From positions 1 to 51,476 of IMG/VR virus record IMGVR_UViG_3300046703_000050: DNA of 51,476 nt; one strand, 5' to 3'. The notes beneath the pieces were generated by a model that had not been told where the DNA came from, did no database searches, and saw nothing but the letters and a program-made list of their open reading frames with translations. Numbering within the stretch: the stretch's first letter is position 1; every line of letters begins with the position of its first letter. This document shows, piece after piece, positions 7,632 through 15,916 of the stretch. This DNA is from a virus. Made by a program: the position numbers and the translations under genes.

Positions 7632-8081
7632 ATGGACAAGGCACCAACAGAAACAAAATCGGACATCGATGCTGTAACTCTGCCCAAAGCGGTCAGGGTG
7701 GTGAAGTGCAAAGCCTGTGGGCTGCTACATCGGTCGGACAACAAGCAGCGTGTGCAGTTCAGGAAAGAGTACGTCGAGGCACTGTTGCGTGGGATGAAGG
7801 CTCCGACTAAGGACATCGGCACTAACGGCAGATCACTTGTGTCACTCGGGCTTGCACGAGAGGCGAGACAGTACACTGAGGAGCAAGTTGAAGCGAACGA
7901 AACGGATAAGGTTAAGTTTCTGGATACGGCGATGCAGCAGATCAAGGACAACCAGCCCGAAAAGGCAAGAGACAGCCTACGTAAGATGCTGTACATGGAA
8001 TCGGCTATCAGCATGCGGTCACGGAGGGTATACCTGATAAGCAAGAACGGGCTGGCCATCGCGAGGACGTTTGTTAGGTAG
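7632..8081 (+). CDS. Hypothetical protein with a CxxC element
   Basis: 149 residues from ATG 7632, preceded by GAAAGGACAAGAGCA. It has one CKACG zinc-type pair near residue 26 but no second pair, then mostly helical charged sequence. Unknown function. Confidence 0.55.
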   Translation: MDKAPTETKSDIDAVTLPKAVRVVKCKACGLLHRSDNKQRVQFRKEYVEALLRGMKAPTKDIGTNGRSLVSLGLAREARQYTEEQVEANETDKVKFLDTAMQQIKDNQPEKARDSLRKMLYMESAISMRSRRVYLISKNGLAIARTFVR

Positions 8082-8083
8082 GC

Positions 8084-8115
8084 AAGGACAAGGACAAGGA
8101 CGAAAGGACAAGGAC
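8084..8115 (+). repeat. AAGGAC hexamer repeat forming a ribosome-binding leader
   Basis: Three tandem AAGGAC units (8084-8101), a GA spacer, then two more (8104-8115), ending one base before ATG 8117. The repeats fill almost the whole intergenic gap and supply several Shine-Dalgarno-like AAGGA words. Confidence 0.6.
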
Positions 8116-8116
8116 A

Positions 8117-8512
8117 ATGCAAATACTAATCACAATCTGTATCACACTGACAGTGCTGTTTCTGCTGGTGCCGCTCGCGTGCTGGTTCGCCACTGCGCTG
8201 GTTACGAGCAACGCGAAGACACCGGGGGAGGCCGGAGTGCGCGGACTCTATTATCTAGCACGGAGGTTGCGGGCGCTGGCTGAGGGGGCGGATGCGTTCC
8301 TGATCGGGTACCGGGATGTTATGCGGGAGGTGCAGGTTAGCCCGAACTGCGAGAGCTTGCGGAGGCTGGAGGAGGAGAAGCAGAGGAGGGCGGGTAGAAA
8401 GCACGAGAAGCAAGTAAGAGAGAAGGTCAAGCAGCCGAAGCAGATGGCGGCGGATGGTGCTGTGGTGAAGGGCGGGCTGGGGGAGCGGGTGATGAAGTTT
8501 GTGTTCGGGTAG
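8117..8512 (+). CDS. Membrane-anchored coiled-coil protein
   Basis: 131 residues. A strong hydrophobic helix at residues 3-27 acts as an N-terminal anchor. The rest is a highly charged helical region rich in Arg/Glu/Lys (about 75-115). No signal-cleavage site is obvious. Unknown function. Its translation leader is the AAGGAC repeat. Confidence 0.6.
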   Translation: MQILITICITLTVLFLLVPLACWFATALVTSNAKTPGEAGVRGLYYLARRLRALAEGADAFLIGYRDVMREVQVSPNCESLRRLEEEKQRRAGRKHEKQVREKVKQPKQMAADGAVVKGGLGERVMKFVFG

Positions 8513-8525
8513 CGGGGGGAAAACT

Positions 8526-8813
8526 ATGCCTAAACCATCTAAGTGCATCTGTTGTCGTCTCGATAACATGATGGCTGAGGCCATGAAGCATCCATCGGTC
8601 ACGTCTGGACTTGCGTTGGCTTCTGGAATCAAGAAACTCAATGCCTCCACCATGGAAGAATTCATAGTATCAGTGGCGACTTGCGCAAAGAACCATCCTG
8701 AAGGTTGGTTTACGGAATGGTCGAGAACTGTGAACACCAGACTTGATGAGGCAAGAGATCACGCAATAGGGGTGCTAGAGGACAGAAGTTCAAGGGGATT
8801 TAGGTTCTTATGA
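8526..8813 (+). CDS. Hypothetical small protein
   Basis: 95 residues from ATG 8526, behind GGGGGAAA. The frame extends to GTG 8499 inside the previous gene without a ribosome site. It contains CICC near the N-terminus. The stop overlaps the start of the helicase gene (ATGA), so the two are translationally coupled. Confidence 0.55.
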   Translation: MPKPSKCICCRLDNMMAEAMKHPSVTSGLALASGIKKLNASTMEEFIVSVATCAKNHPEGWFTEWSRTVNTRLDEARDHAIGVLEDRSSRGFRFL

Positions 8814-10480
8814 GCAGTGTCCTATCCACCTTCTCTCCCTGCGACTGGGGCGTCCCCGGCAAGTTCAGGGAGTGGCGCAAGCACCAGGCGGAGATCGTCG
8901 AACAGATATTGCAGAGTAAGAAGAGGTTTGTGGCGGTTGCGGCGCCAACAGGTCTAGGTAAGTCGCTCGCATATATGATGGCACTAGCAGTCAAGGGAGA
9001 GCGGGGCTGCATACTTACTTCAACTAAGGGACTCCAAACGCAAGTTGTAAACGACTTTCGTGATATTGGCGCGCAGGATATTCGGGGCCGGGCAAATTAC
9101 ATTTGCAAGGACTATCCGGGGTGCAACTGTGACGAGGCGGCGCCGAAGTGCGAGTGCGACGGAATGAGTTGCACATACAAGCTGGCGTATGCGCAGGCGT
9201 GCGCCGCTCAGATCCCGGTTACCAACTACGCCTATTGGATGAACGTCGGTAAGTACGCAAAGGGCGGGAGCAGTGGGGCGCTGTGTACTACTGAAAAGCA
9301 TCTTGGGACGACGTGTGTGGTGAACCCGTTCCAGTATTTGATATTGGACGAGGCACACAATGCGGATAAGGAACTGAGCAGCTTCCTACATATAGACATC
9401 ACATTACGGGAGCTGCATGACGTACTCGGCGAAGACATCGGGTACTTCAATGATCTTGATGCCCACAGTAAGATGAAGGACTGGCAAAGTTGGGCGAGGA
9501 AGGCGGCGGCGGATGTTGGGGAGCGGGTCGAGAGTCTGAAGGAGGCGGCAGATAGCAGTGCGGAGTTGAAGCTGCTCAAACGGATGACGGTGCTCGCCGG
9601 GAAGCTGGAGATGATCGCTAAGTCACCCGAGAAGGGATGGGTGGTGGATGCGATTAAGGCAAGAGGGTTGCATTCTCAGATAAGTGGGTATCAGTTCGAC
9701 CCGGTGTGGCCGGCGCAATACGCCGAGCAGTTCTTATTCCGAGGGGTGCCAAAAGTGGTGCTCATTAGTGCGACGCTGCGCCCGAAGACACTGGACCTGT
9801 TGGGAGTCGATGATAGCGAGTACGACTTCAAGGAGTACCCGTTTATCTTTGACCGGAAGCGGTGTCCGATCTATTGGATACCCACGGTGCGGATGAACTT
9901 CAGGACCAGCGAGATGGAGAAGCGGACGTGGGTCAGGACGATCGACGGCATTATAGGAGCTAGGTTGGACCGGAAGGGCATTGTGCATGTGCCGAGTTTT
10001 ACGTTGCAGCGGTACTTCTTGCAGCATACGGAACACAGTGGGGTAGTGATGCACAACGATACGAGTTGGGGCGCTGATGAGGAGTTACGGACAGCGAAGG
10101 TGCTGGAGAGGTTCTTGGGGAGTAAAGCACCGAGGGTGTTGGTAAGTCCGAGCTTGAGCACCGGGTATGACTTCAGCGGGAGCGCTTGTGAGTATCAGGT
10201 GATTGGGAAGCTCCCGTTCCCTGACATGCAGAGTAAGGCGATGCAGGAGCGGAAGAACAGGGACAGGGGGTATGCGAGTTATCTGGCGATGCAGAGCTTG
10301 GTGCAGGCGAGCGGGAGGGCGATGAGATTCCCAGAAGATCGCGCGGAGACTTTTATCGTGGACGATAGCGTGGGTTGGTTCATGAATCAGAACCGGCTGA
10401 TGGCACCGAACTGGTTCAGGATGCAGAGGGTGGAGGGGAAGATACCGGAACCGCCACCAGCACTGGCGGATGAAAGCTGA
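8810..10480 (+). CDS. DinG/XPD-like superfamily 2 DNA helicase
   Basis: 556 residues. Walker A is APTGLGKS (45-52) and the DEAH box is at 180-183. Between them a Cys-rich insert (Cys99, 105, 107, 114, 116, 121) matches the Fe-S cluster domain of the DinG/XPD/Rad3 family. The second RecA-like domain ends with SLVQASGRAMRFPEDRAET (motif VI, Q-x2-GR-x2-R). These enzymes unwind DNA 5'-3' and remove R-loops or structured DNA. In a phage it probably supports replication or recombination. Confidence 0.85.
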   Translation: MSSVLSTFSPCDWGVPGKFREWRKHQAEIVEQILQSKKRFVAVAAPTGLGKSLAYMMALAVKGERGCILTSTKGLQTQVVNDFRDIGAQDIRGRANYICKDYPGCNCDEAAPKCECDGMSCTYKLAYAQACAAQIPVTNYAYWMNVGKYAKGGSSGALCTTEKHLGTTCVVNPFQYLILDEAHNADKELSSFLHIDITLRELHDVLGEDIGYFNDLDAHSKMKDWQSWARKAAADVGERVESLKEAADSSAELKLLKRMTVLAGKLEMIAKSPEKGWVVDAIKARGLHSQISGYQFDPVWPAQYAEQFLFRGVPKVVLISATLRPKTLDLLGVDDSEYDFKEYPFIFDRKRCPIYWIPTVRMNFRTSEMEKRTWVRTIDGIIGARLDRKGIVHVPSFTLQRYFLQHTEHSGVVMHNDTSWGADEELRTAKVLERFLGSKAPRVLVSPSLSTGYDFSGSACEYQVIGKLPFPDMQSKAMQERKNRDRGYASYLAMQSLVQASGRAMRFPEDRAETFIVDDSVGWFMNQNRLMAPNWFRMQRVEGKIPEPPPALADES

Positions 10481-10490
10481 TACGTGACCT

Positions 10491-10796
10491 ATGACGATTG
10501 AACTAATAACGTCTAAAGAGAAGACTTGCTTCAACAACAGCGCCGTCTGCAAGGACTTCTTACAGAAGATGATGAACCGGATCAGTGTCGGGCACTATCG
10601 GTATGGGGCGGAAGACGCTGGTAAGAAGTACGGCAAGCGGCTTGTGGGTGCTGTCCGTCGGTACGCACTCACTGGAAATCAAGAGTATTTGATAGATGCG
10701 GCGAACTACGCACTGTTGGAGTGTGCTTTCCCGTCGCACAAGGACGCACATCACAAACACCTGGAGAGCAATGGGAGGAACTTTATCCCAAACTAG
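10491..10796 (+). CDS. Conserved phage protein (unknown function)
   Basis: 101 residues. The stretch VGAVRRYALTGNQEYLIDAANYALLE with PSHKDAHHKH resembles a small all-helical protein found in many phage nucleotide-metabolism regions, often near MazG-like or deaminase genes. No catalytic residues can be assigned. Confidence 0.55.
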   Translation: MTIELITSKEKTCFNNSAVCKDFLQKMMNRISVGHYRYGAEDAGKKYGKRLVGAVRRYALTGNQEYLIDAANYALLECAFPSHKDAHHKHLESNGRNFIPN

Positions 10797-10812
10797 CGTT
10801 AAACGAGGATCT

Positions 10813-11049
10813 ATGATCGTACTTCCAGATGGTGCAGGCGATTACTACAACATGGAGAAGGCATACGTCTTCTTATCGACTCCCGTACCCGAGGGGTACC
10901 GACGCTGGATCTGCTTGCTGTGTGGATGCCCAGCGGGAGACTGGAAGATAGAGTTCGACGCTGTGGGAGCTTACTGCTGTGGGGGATGCGGGATGTCCTG
11001 CGTAAGGCCGATAGAGGAATGGGAGAGAAGAGAATCGTCGGGGTATTGA
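10813..11049 (+). CDS. Small zinc-ribbon protein
   Basis: 78 residues from ATG 10813 with GAGG upstream. Cysteine groups CLLCGC and CCGGCGMSC form a likely four-Cys zinc ribbon. Its stop codon lies inside the -35 box of the promoter at 11046. Confidence 0.6.
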   Translation: MIVLPDGAGDYYNMEKAYVFLSTPVPEGYRRWICLLCGCPAGDWKIEFDAVGAYCCGGCGMSCVRPIEEWERRESSGY

Positions 11050-11074
11050 CTTCCTAGGAACGAAATCATACAAT
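11046..11074 (+). promoter_or_regulatory. Sigma70-type promoter for the 11243 operon
   Basis: TTGACT (11046-11051), a 17-bp spacer and TACAAT (11069-11074). The TGA stop of the preceding gene (11047-11049) is embedded in the -35 box. The spacer contains GGAACGAA, also present in the promoter at 14828. A leader of roughly 160 nt would precede the 11243 start. Confidence 0.75.
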
Positions 11075-11242
11075 GATCGAGCACCATGTTGACGTTCATA
11101 ACGAGAGCGGCATTATCTAACCACGCGAACACATCAGTACGTTCGCTCTTATCAACAATCGCCGGGGCCACCCATGCCGGTGGCAGGCACAGAGCGCCGA
11201 GCACCATACAGTGTGTCCCGGCACAAGGGAGGTAGTTGCAGT

Positions 11243-12148
11243 ATGCCGAAAGTAAGTATGGCACCGAAAGATGCCAGCGAAGGTGGGTTTGGGATTCAGC
11301 AGGGCGACGTGCGGGTGGTGGCGGCGTGCTACAAGATCCACCAGTACCAGCCCAACAAGGAGACCGGGGCGCAGATGGACCCGTTCCCGGCGCTGGCGCT
11401 GACCTATCAGTTGATGGTGGACGGCAAGAAAGAGGGCGACCCCGAGTTGGTGACGTACAAGGCTGGGAAGCTCGGGAAGTTCGCGCCGAGTACCGACGGG
11501 GAAGACCCGGTCGGGCAGGATGTCGATGACGAGGGGCCTTTCCTGGTTTCGTTGGAGGACGGGGCAGCACCCAATAAGAAGGGCGGGCTGATGCTGTTCA
11601 CGGCGGAGCTGGTGAAGTGGGGCTTCAAGGAGAGCGTCTTGGAGGAAGGCGACGCCAGCGCGTTGGTGGGGCTGGAAGGTCACGTCACCACGAAGAAGAT
11701 GCCGGGCATCGACGGCGGCAAGGAGTACGGTGTGCTGGTGTTCGACAAGATCACGAGCCGCCCGTACGAGAAGAAGAAGAAGGCGGCGGCGGCTGATGAG
11801 GACGAAGTACCGGCCAAGAAGGGTGCCGGGAAGAAGGCCGCTGCGGACGACGAAGAGATCGACGAGAAACCGAAGAAGGCCACGAAGTCGGATGACGACG
11901 GCGAGAAGGACCCCAAGGAATTACTCACCGCGATCCTCAAGAAGCTCGTCGCTAAGATGGACGAGGAAGGCAAGGGTCGGAAGGAGTTGAAGAAGGACGT
12001 GCTCGCCAGGGTTATCAGCGAACCCAGCAAGTTGCAGAAGGCTGTGCTGGCGTTGTTCGACGACGACGACGAGATGAAGGAGTTGCGCGGCGAATGTGGG
12101 TTTAAGATGATGAAGGACGGCACGATCAAGCCGGTGCCCGAAGAGTAG
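11243..12148 (+). CDS. Acidic/basic-tailed phage protein, possible ssDNA-binding role
   Basis: 301 residues from ATG 11243, chosen for GGGAGG about 9 nt upstream. The frame is open to 11174. Residues 1-190 form a beta-rich domain. About 200-235 is a Lys/Glu/Asp-rich linker, and the C-terminus is helical. A strong dedicated promoter and a position before nuclease/ATPase recombination genes suggest an abundant DNA-binding protein such as an SSB-like factor. This is inference: no motif proves it. Confidence 0.55.
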   Translation: MPKVSMAPKDASEGGFGIQQGDVRVVAACYKIHQYQPNKETGAQMDPFPALALTYQLMVDGKKEGDPELVTYKAGKLGKFAPSTDGEDPVGQDVDDEGPFLVSLEDGAAPNKKGGLMLFTAELVKWGFKESVLEEGDASALVGLEGHVTTKKMPGIDGGKEYGVLVFDKITSRPYEKKKKAAAADEDEVPAKKGAGKKAAADDEEIDEKPKKATKSDDDGEKDPKELLTAILKKLVAKMDEEGKGRKELKKDVLARVISEPSKLQKAVLALFDDDDEMKELRGECGFKMMKDGTIKPVPEE

Positions 12149-12166
12149 CCAACAGCCAGTGGTCAG

Positions 12167-12208
12167 TGTAGGGTGGTCGCTTTCTAACCGGAAGGTGGTC
12201 ACCCTACA
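12167..12208. terminator. Stem-loop between the 11243 and 12230 genes
   Basis: Perfect 9-bp arms TGTAGGGTG (12167-12175) and CACCCTACA (12200-12208), with an inner CTTTC/GGAAG helix. No T-run follows, so it may be an RNA-stabilising or attenuating hairpin rather than a full intrinsic terminator. Confidence 0.55.
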
Positions 12209-12229
12209 GCCAACCAGGAGGAACAGAAC

Positions 12230-12493
12230 ATGATTAAACTCGGCATGAAGGCACGCGATACCATCAGTGGGTTCGAGGGGATCGTGATCGCCAGGACGGA
12301 ATGGCTGTACGGGTGTATCCGGTTCACGCTGTCCCCCCAGAAGTTGCATGAGGGGAAGATGATCCAGTCGGAAACATTCGATGAGGGTCAACTGGTGGAG
12401 ATTGTACCGGAGGTTGCAGCTACTCCGGTGGAATCAAAGCGTACGGGTGGGGATCGCCCTTCGCCAACGAGGAGTTCAGACCCAGCGCGGTAA
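12230..12493 (+). CDS. Small conserved phage protein
   Basis: 87 residues behind CAGGAGGAA. The first 60 residues (GMKARDTISGFEGIVIARTEWLYGC in part) form a KOW-like/SH3-like small beta barrel that recurs in many tailed phages next to recombination genes. The tail is polar and disordered. Function unknown. Confidence 0.6.
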   Translation: MIKLGMKARDTISGFEGIVIARTEWLYGCIRFTLSPQKLHEGKMIQSETFDEGQLVEIVPEVAATPVESKRTGGDRPSPTRSSDPAR

Positions 12494-12526
12494 GCCACGC
12501 TGGTCACACCAGGACCCCGCTCTAAG

Positions 12527-12537
12527 CTAGGTCCTAG
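12527..12537. repeat. CTAGGNCCTAG palindrome, copy 3
   Basis: CTAGGTCCTAG in the leader of the nuclease gene, ending 21 nt before its ATG at 12559. The copy at 51010 is placed almost identically before the DGR target gene. Confidence 0.7.
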
Positions 12538-12558
12538 AAAGGAGATGAGAATAACGCC

Positions 12559-13278
12559 ATGAGAGTGAGCCCCCAGCGAGTACGGATGGTTCAGCAGCCA
12601 CCGTTGCTGGATCGGGACGGCAAGCGTGCCGTGCGTGCTCCGGGGGCTCACCTCTCAACGATCATCAGGTATATTGCGAAGTCGGCAGGGATGTTAAAGA
12701 CCGACACGTACAGGTTTGTCGGCAAAGATGTAAAGGTCAGCGACGAGATCGAATCCCTGATCGAGGACAAGCACCTGCTGAAACTGATCCCGCAGGGTAG
12801 AGTGCCGATGCGGATGGCGATCGGGATCGCGTGGGAGGCGTTTGCGGCACAGGGAATGCCGGATATGATCTGGCAACCGGGCGAGGTGGAGAAGGACGGG
12901 GTTAGTATGAACCCCGATGGGGTGTCACCGGCGCCCAAGGGCGGGCTGGTAGTTGAGGAGTTCAAATGCACTTATAAGTCGAGCCTGGTGAAGGGTGCGG
13001 CGCGTGATGTTGCCGGTGAGTGGATGTGGATGGCACAGTGCAAGGGCTACTGCCTGCGTTATGAGACGTGCAGGGCTAGGTTGCATGTGTTGTATGTGAA
13101 CGGCGGGTACAGGTTTGACGGCGAGGTGCCGGAGTATTGGACCTACGATATTGTGTTTTCGGAACAGGAGTTGGGCGTGAACTGGTCGCTGATGCTACGG
13201 AATAAGAGTGCGGCGATGAAGGGCGCAAGGGAGGAAGAGAAGATGATGAAGAGGTTGGTGAGGGAGATGGGAGCATAG
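12559..13278 (+). CDS. PD-(D/E)XK exonuclease (RecB/Cas4-like)
   Basis: 239 residues behind AAAGGAGATGAG. The signature is Asp120 in NPDGVS followed by EEFK (Glu134-x-Lys136) on the next strand. A Glu in the helix at about 93 (IAWEAF) could be the first acidic ligand. This is the metal-dependent nuclease core. The gene is immediately followed by a RecA/Sak-like ATPase, the usual pairing of a phage recombination exonuclease with its annealing or strand-exchange partner. Confidence 0.7.
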   Translation: MRVSPQRVRMVQQPPLLDRDGKRAVRAPGAHLSTIIRYIAKSAGMLKTDTYRFVGKDVKVSDEIESLIEDKHLLKLIPQGRVPMRMAIGIAWEAFAAQGMPDMIWQPGEVEKDGVSMNPDGVSPAPKGGLVVEEFKCTYKSSLVKGAARDVAGEWMWMAQCKGYCLRYETCRARLHVLYVNGGYRFDGEVPEYWTYDIVFSEQELGVNWSLMLRNKSAAMKGAREEEKMMKRLVREMGA

Positions 13279-13279
13279 T

Positions 13280-14122
13280 ATGGCACTATCTAACAAAATC
13301 TTAGGCTTTGCGGAAGTCTCGGCGCCGTCGCGTCCGATTATGACGGTGTCGTCACATGGGCTCCCACGTACAGGTAAGACGCGGTTTGCTGCCTCAATGC
13401 CAGGTGATATTGGTTGGATACCACTAGATCGGAACTCCCGTTGGACGGCGGCGAAGGCGGCAAAAGAATTCGGCAAGCGCATTATGATCCCAGACGAGGA
13501 TCTGATCCGCATGGACAAGGATACAGTGATGCGGGTAGCGCGACTGCCGGTTGCCGAAGCCATCAAGGTCTATCGGAAGCACGTCGATAAGATCAAGGAA
13601 CTATTCTTCCGACTGCTGGAGACCAAGTCGATCAAATCTATATGCCTAGACACCGGCGGTGCGCTCTGGGAGGACATCATGTTTGCCAACTTCGGCAGGA
13701 ATCTTAGGATCATGCCGAGAGACCGTGGGGCACCGAACCAGGAGATGCGTGACCTCATCAACGCCTGTGACAAGAATCTGCTGATCGTCCATCAGAGTAA
13801 GGAGATTTGGGAGGGGAGCGGGGATAACTCCAAGCCGACCGGGGAATTCGCCGCGCAGGGATTCCCGCACATGAACTATTGCTGCAACTGCGCGGTAGAG
13901 CATTTCAAGATCACCAAGCCCAGTGTGATTCGGAAACGGCTTGGGCTGGATGCCGACGAGTCGGCCCCATCCGTTCTGTTTGGACTGGAGATCTACGACA
14001 GCCAAGCGAACCCGATGTTATCGAAGAATGATGAGGAGAGCAGACTGTATGGGAGACAGTGTACTTTTCAGGAACTAGCAGTAAAGATTTTCCCGTCGAG
14101 CGAGCCGGAAGATTGGATTTGA
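13280..14122 (+). CDS. RecA/Sak-like P-loop ATPase
   Basis: 280 residues, starting one base after the nuclease gene. Walker A is GLPRTGKT (27-34) and a Walker B-like strand is KSICLDTGGALWED. The size and context fit the AAA_24/Sak4-type phage recombinases that bind ssDNA and promote annealing. A conserved DRGAPNQEMRDL and a VHQSKE strand end follow. The specific recombinase subfamily cannot be decided here. Confidence 0.7.
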   Translation: MALSNKILGFAEVSAPSRPIMTVSSHGLPRTGKTRFAASMPGDIGWIPLDRNSRWTAAKAAKEFGKRIMIPDEDLIRMDKDTVMRVARLPVAEAIKVYRKHVDKIKELFFRLLETKSIKSICLDTGGALWEDIMFANFGRNLRIMPRDRGAPNQEMRDLINACDKNLLIVHQSKEIWEGSGDNSKPTGEFAAQGFPHMNYCCNCAVEHFKITKPSVIRKRLGLDADESAPSVLFGLEIYDSQANPMLSKNDEESRLYGRQCTFQELAVKIFPSSEPEDWI

Positions 14123-14123
14123 G

Positions 14124-14831
14124 ATGTCACCATCACCTGCCATGCGTGTTAGTTTTCAATCCAAGCTGTTAGGAAAACGGTTTGGGAGATTACGTGTGAC
14201 CAGCTTCTCCAGGTCGAATGGTCATTCATACTACTGGAACTGCATCTGTGATTGTGGGAAAACCAGGGAGATACGTGGATCGTGCCTAACTGGAGGGACT
14301 ACTACCTCCTGTGGATGCTACCGTCTAGAGATGCGTACCACACATGGGATGACAAAGGGCGGCAAAGTCCCAGCAGAGTACCGTGTCTGGAGCCACATGC
14401 GGAGACGCTGTGAGGACAAACTGAACAGGTCGTACCAAGACTATGGAGGGCGCGGTATATCCGTATGTTCCAGGTGGAGTAAATTCGAGAACTTCTTTGC
14501 CGACATGGGAGAAAGGCCATCGCCTAAGCACTGCATCGAACGGAAGAACAATAGTCTAGGTTACTCGAAGCGGAATTGCGTCTGGGCCACACGAGACCAG
14601 CAAGCTAGGAACAAGCGGAACAACGTGATGATTACCGCATTTGGAAAAACTCAATGTGTGATGGATTGGGCCAGGGAGATCGGTATCAGCCATTCCACCC
14701 TAAGACGTAGAATCAAAATCATTGGACTGTCACCAGAGGATGCGATCAATATGCGACTTGGGAAAAAGCACCTTCATGGGAGGTCTTGGATGACGCGACC
14801 AGAACTTCGGGCAGCTCGTAATAGTTCTTGA
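14124..14831 (+). CDS. Free-standing homing endonuclease (phage HNH / EDxHD-like)
   Basis: 235 residues. An N-terminal zinc-type domain (Cys40, 42, 44; Cys63, 65) is followed by YRVWSHMRRRCED, YGGRGISVCSRW (108-118), FFADMGERPSPKHCIERKNN and NCVWATRDQQARNKR. This is the conserved block of a large family of phage homing nucleases. The C-terminal helix-turn-helix (MDWAREIGISHSTLRRRI) is a typical DNA-recognition module. The TGA stop lies inside the -35 box of the next promoter. Confidence 0.75.
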   Translation: MSPSPAMRVSFQSKLLGKRFGRLRVTSFSRSNGHSYYWNCICDCGKTREIRGSCLTGGTTTSCGCYRLEMRTTHGMTKGGKVPAEYRVWSHMRRRCEDKLNRSYQDYGGRGISVCSRWSKFENFFADMGERPSPKHCIERKNNSLGYSKRNCVWATRDQQARNKRNNVMITAFGKTQCVMDWAREIGISHSTLRRRIKIIGLSPEDAINMRLGKKHLHGRSWMTRPELRAARNSS

Positions 14832-14856
14832 CAGGAACGAATTGATTTGGTAGGAT
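14828..14856 (+). promoter_or_regulatory. Sigma70-type promoter for the small-gene operon
   Basis: Perfect TTGACA (14828-14833), a 17-bp spacer, TAGGAT (14851-14856). As at 11046, the stop codon of the gene before it is inside the -35 box and the spacer contains GGAACGAA. Transcription would start near 14863, which excludes ATG 14858 as the start and selects ATG 14876. Confidence 0.7.
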
Positions 14857-14875
14857 CATGGTGGAGGATGTAAGG

Positions 14876-15268
14876 ATGCTAACGTCTGACGAGTTGCAAA
14901 TTGCAACTGAGACATGGAAGGGGTATCTGAAGTTCCCTGGTGATTATCTGGAACGCCTCAAGCTCTGGTATCCCCGGCTGCTCAAGCATGTCTCGGAGCA
15001 GGCGGCGGAGATCGAGCGGCTGCGCGATGAGTCCAACCACTGGAATGAGCGGGCGGTGCTGGCGACGGATCGGGCGCTCAAGGCGGAAGGGGAGGTATCG
15101 AGCGCCATCGCGGAGGCCGTTGCGGAGAGGACGCGGGCGATTGACGAAGAGATAGGGGACTACATTATCCCGAAAGGCGCGGGTTGGGAAGATGCGACCA
15201 CTCACTTGCGCCGCGCCTACCCGGAAGCGTTCACGGCCCCGGCTGGGGAGCGGAAGGAGGACGTATGA
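14876..15268 (+). CDS. Coiled-coil hypothetical protein
   Basis: 130 residues from ATG 14876, with GGAGG 8 nt upstream and downstream of the predicted transcription start. An in-frame ATG at 14858 would lie before it. The centre (about 40-100) is a charged coiled coil (EQAAEIERLRDE). It is the first of a chain of overlapping small genes. Unknown function. Confidence 0.6.
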   Translation: MLTSDELQIATETWKGYLKFPGDYLERLKLWYPRLLKHVSEQAAEIERLRDESNHWNERAVLATDRALKAEGEVSSAIAEAVAERTRAIDEEIGDYIIPKGAGWEDATTHLRRAYPEAFTAPAGERKEDV

Positions 15269-15399
15269 AACAAATCAACACTGGACTTGCGATTTTCAGC
15301 GTGATGGGTATTAGTCTTGCTCTCCCTGAATTTCGCATACCTTTGGCGCTTGTTGCTGTGATGTTCGCCATCCTCGCGGTGGCTTGGAGGCGGGGATGA
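15265..15399 (+). CDS. Tiny membrane protein
   Basis: 44 residues from ATG 15265 (GGAAGGAGGACGT upstream), overlapping the previous stop as ATGA. It consists almost entirely of two hydrophobic segments separated by a PEFR turn, ending WRRG. Probable two-span inner-membrane peptide. Confidence 0.6.
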   Translation: MKQINTGLAIFSVMGISLALPEFRIPLALVAVMFAILAVAWRRG

Positions 15400-15614
15400 T
15401 GTCGTACAAGGAGTTTGAACTAGTGGACAACCTCACTGCTGAGGAGATTGATCCTGAGCAATTACAGGCGCTCAAGGATTTAGCCCGGCGTGAGGTAACA
15501 GGACAATCAAGGGCGGAAGCCTACAGGTACATAGCTCAACACGCCACACAGCAAAACTGGTGGCAGTTCTGTTACGACAAGGCTGCTGAAGTGGAAGAGA
15601 GGATGCAGCCATGA
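15396..15614 (+). CDS. Hypothetical helical protein
   Basis: 72 residues from ATG 15396 (or 15399), with GGAGG upstream and ATGA overlap with the previous gene. Rich in Glu/Ala/Gln helices. No family recognised. Confidence 0.5.
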   Translation: MMSYKEFELVDNLTAEEIDPEQLQALKDLARREVTGQSRAEAYRYIAQHATQQNWWQFCYDKAAEVEERMQP

Positions 15615-15916
15615 CCGGCCAGGACGCGCTGAAGGTGGCACGGAGGGATCTCGAATCAGACGGCTTGTCGTTTAAACAGCAGGAAGCTCTTGACGCTGTT
15701 ATCCGGTGCGAGCGTGCCGCAGCGGTGGAGGCCACTCGACCGGAGATTGAGCGTGCGGCACGGGTGAAGGCGCTGGAGTGGGCGTTGAAGTGGGCCGACA
15801 TAAGACCCTACCTAGGTGAGGGAGGGTTTATAGGCTTGAGCGGCGCAAAGGAGATCGAGGCCGAACTCGCCCGCCTCCAAGCGGGCCAGGAGAAGGAGAG
15901 AGATGCCACAGATTGA
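15611..15916 (+). CDS. Hypothetical helical protein
   Basis: 101 residues, again with a 4-bp ATGA overlap. Charged alpha-helical sequence throughout. Part of the translationally coupled cluster 14876-16436. Confidence 0.5.
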   Translation: MTGQDALKVARRDLESDGLSFKQQEALDAVIRCERAAAVEATRPEIERAARVKALEWALKWADIRPYLGEGGFIGLSGAKEIEAELARLQAGQEKERDATD

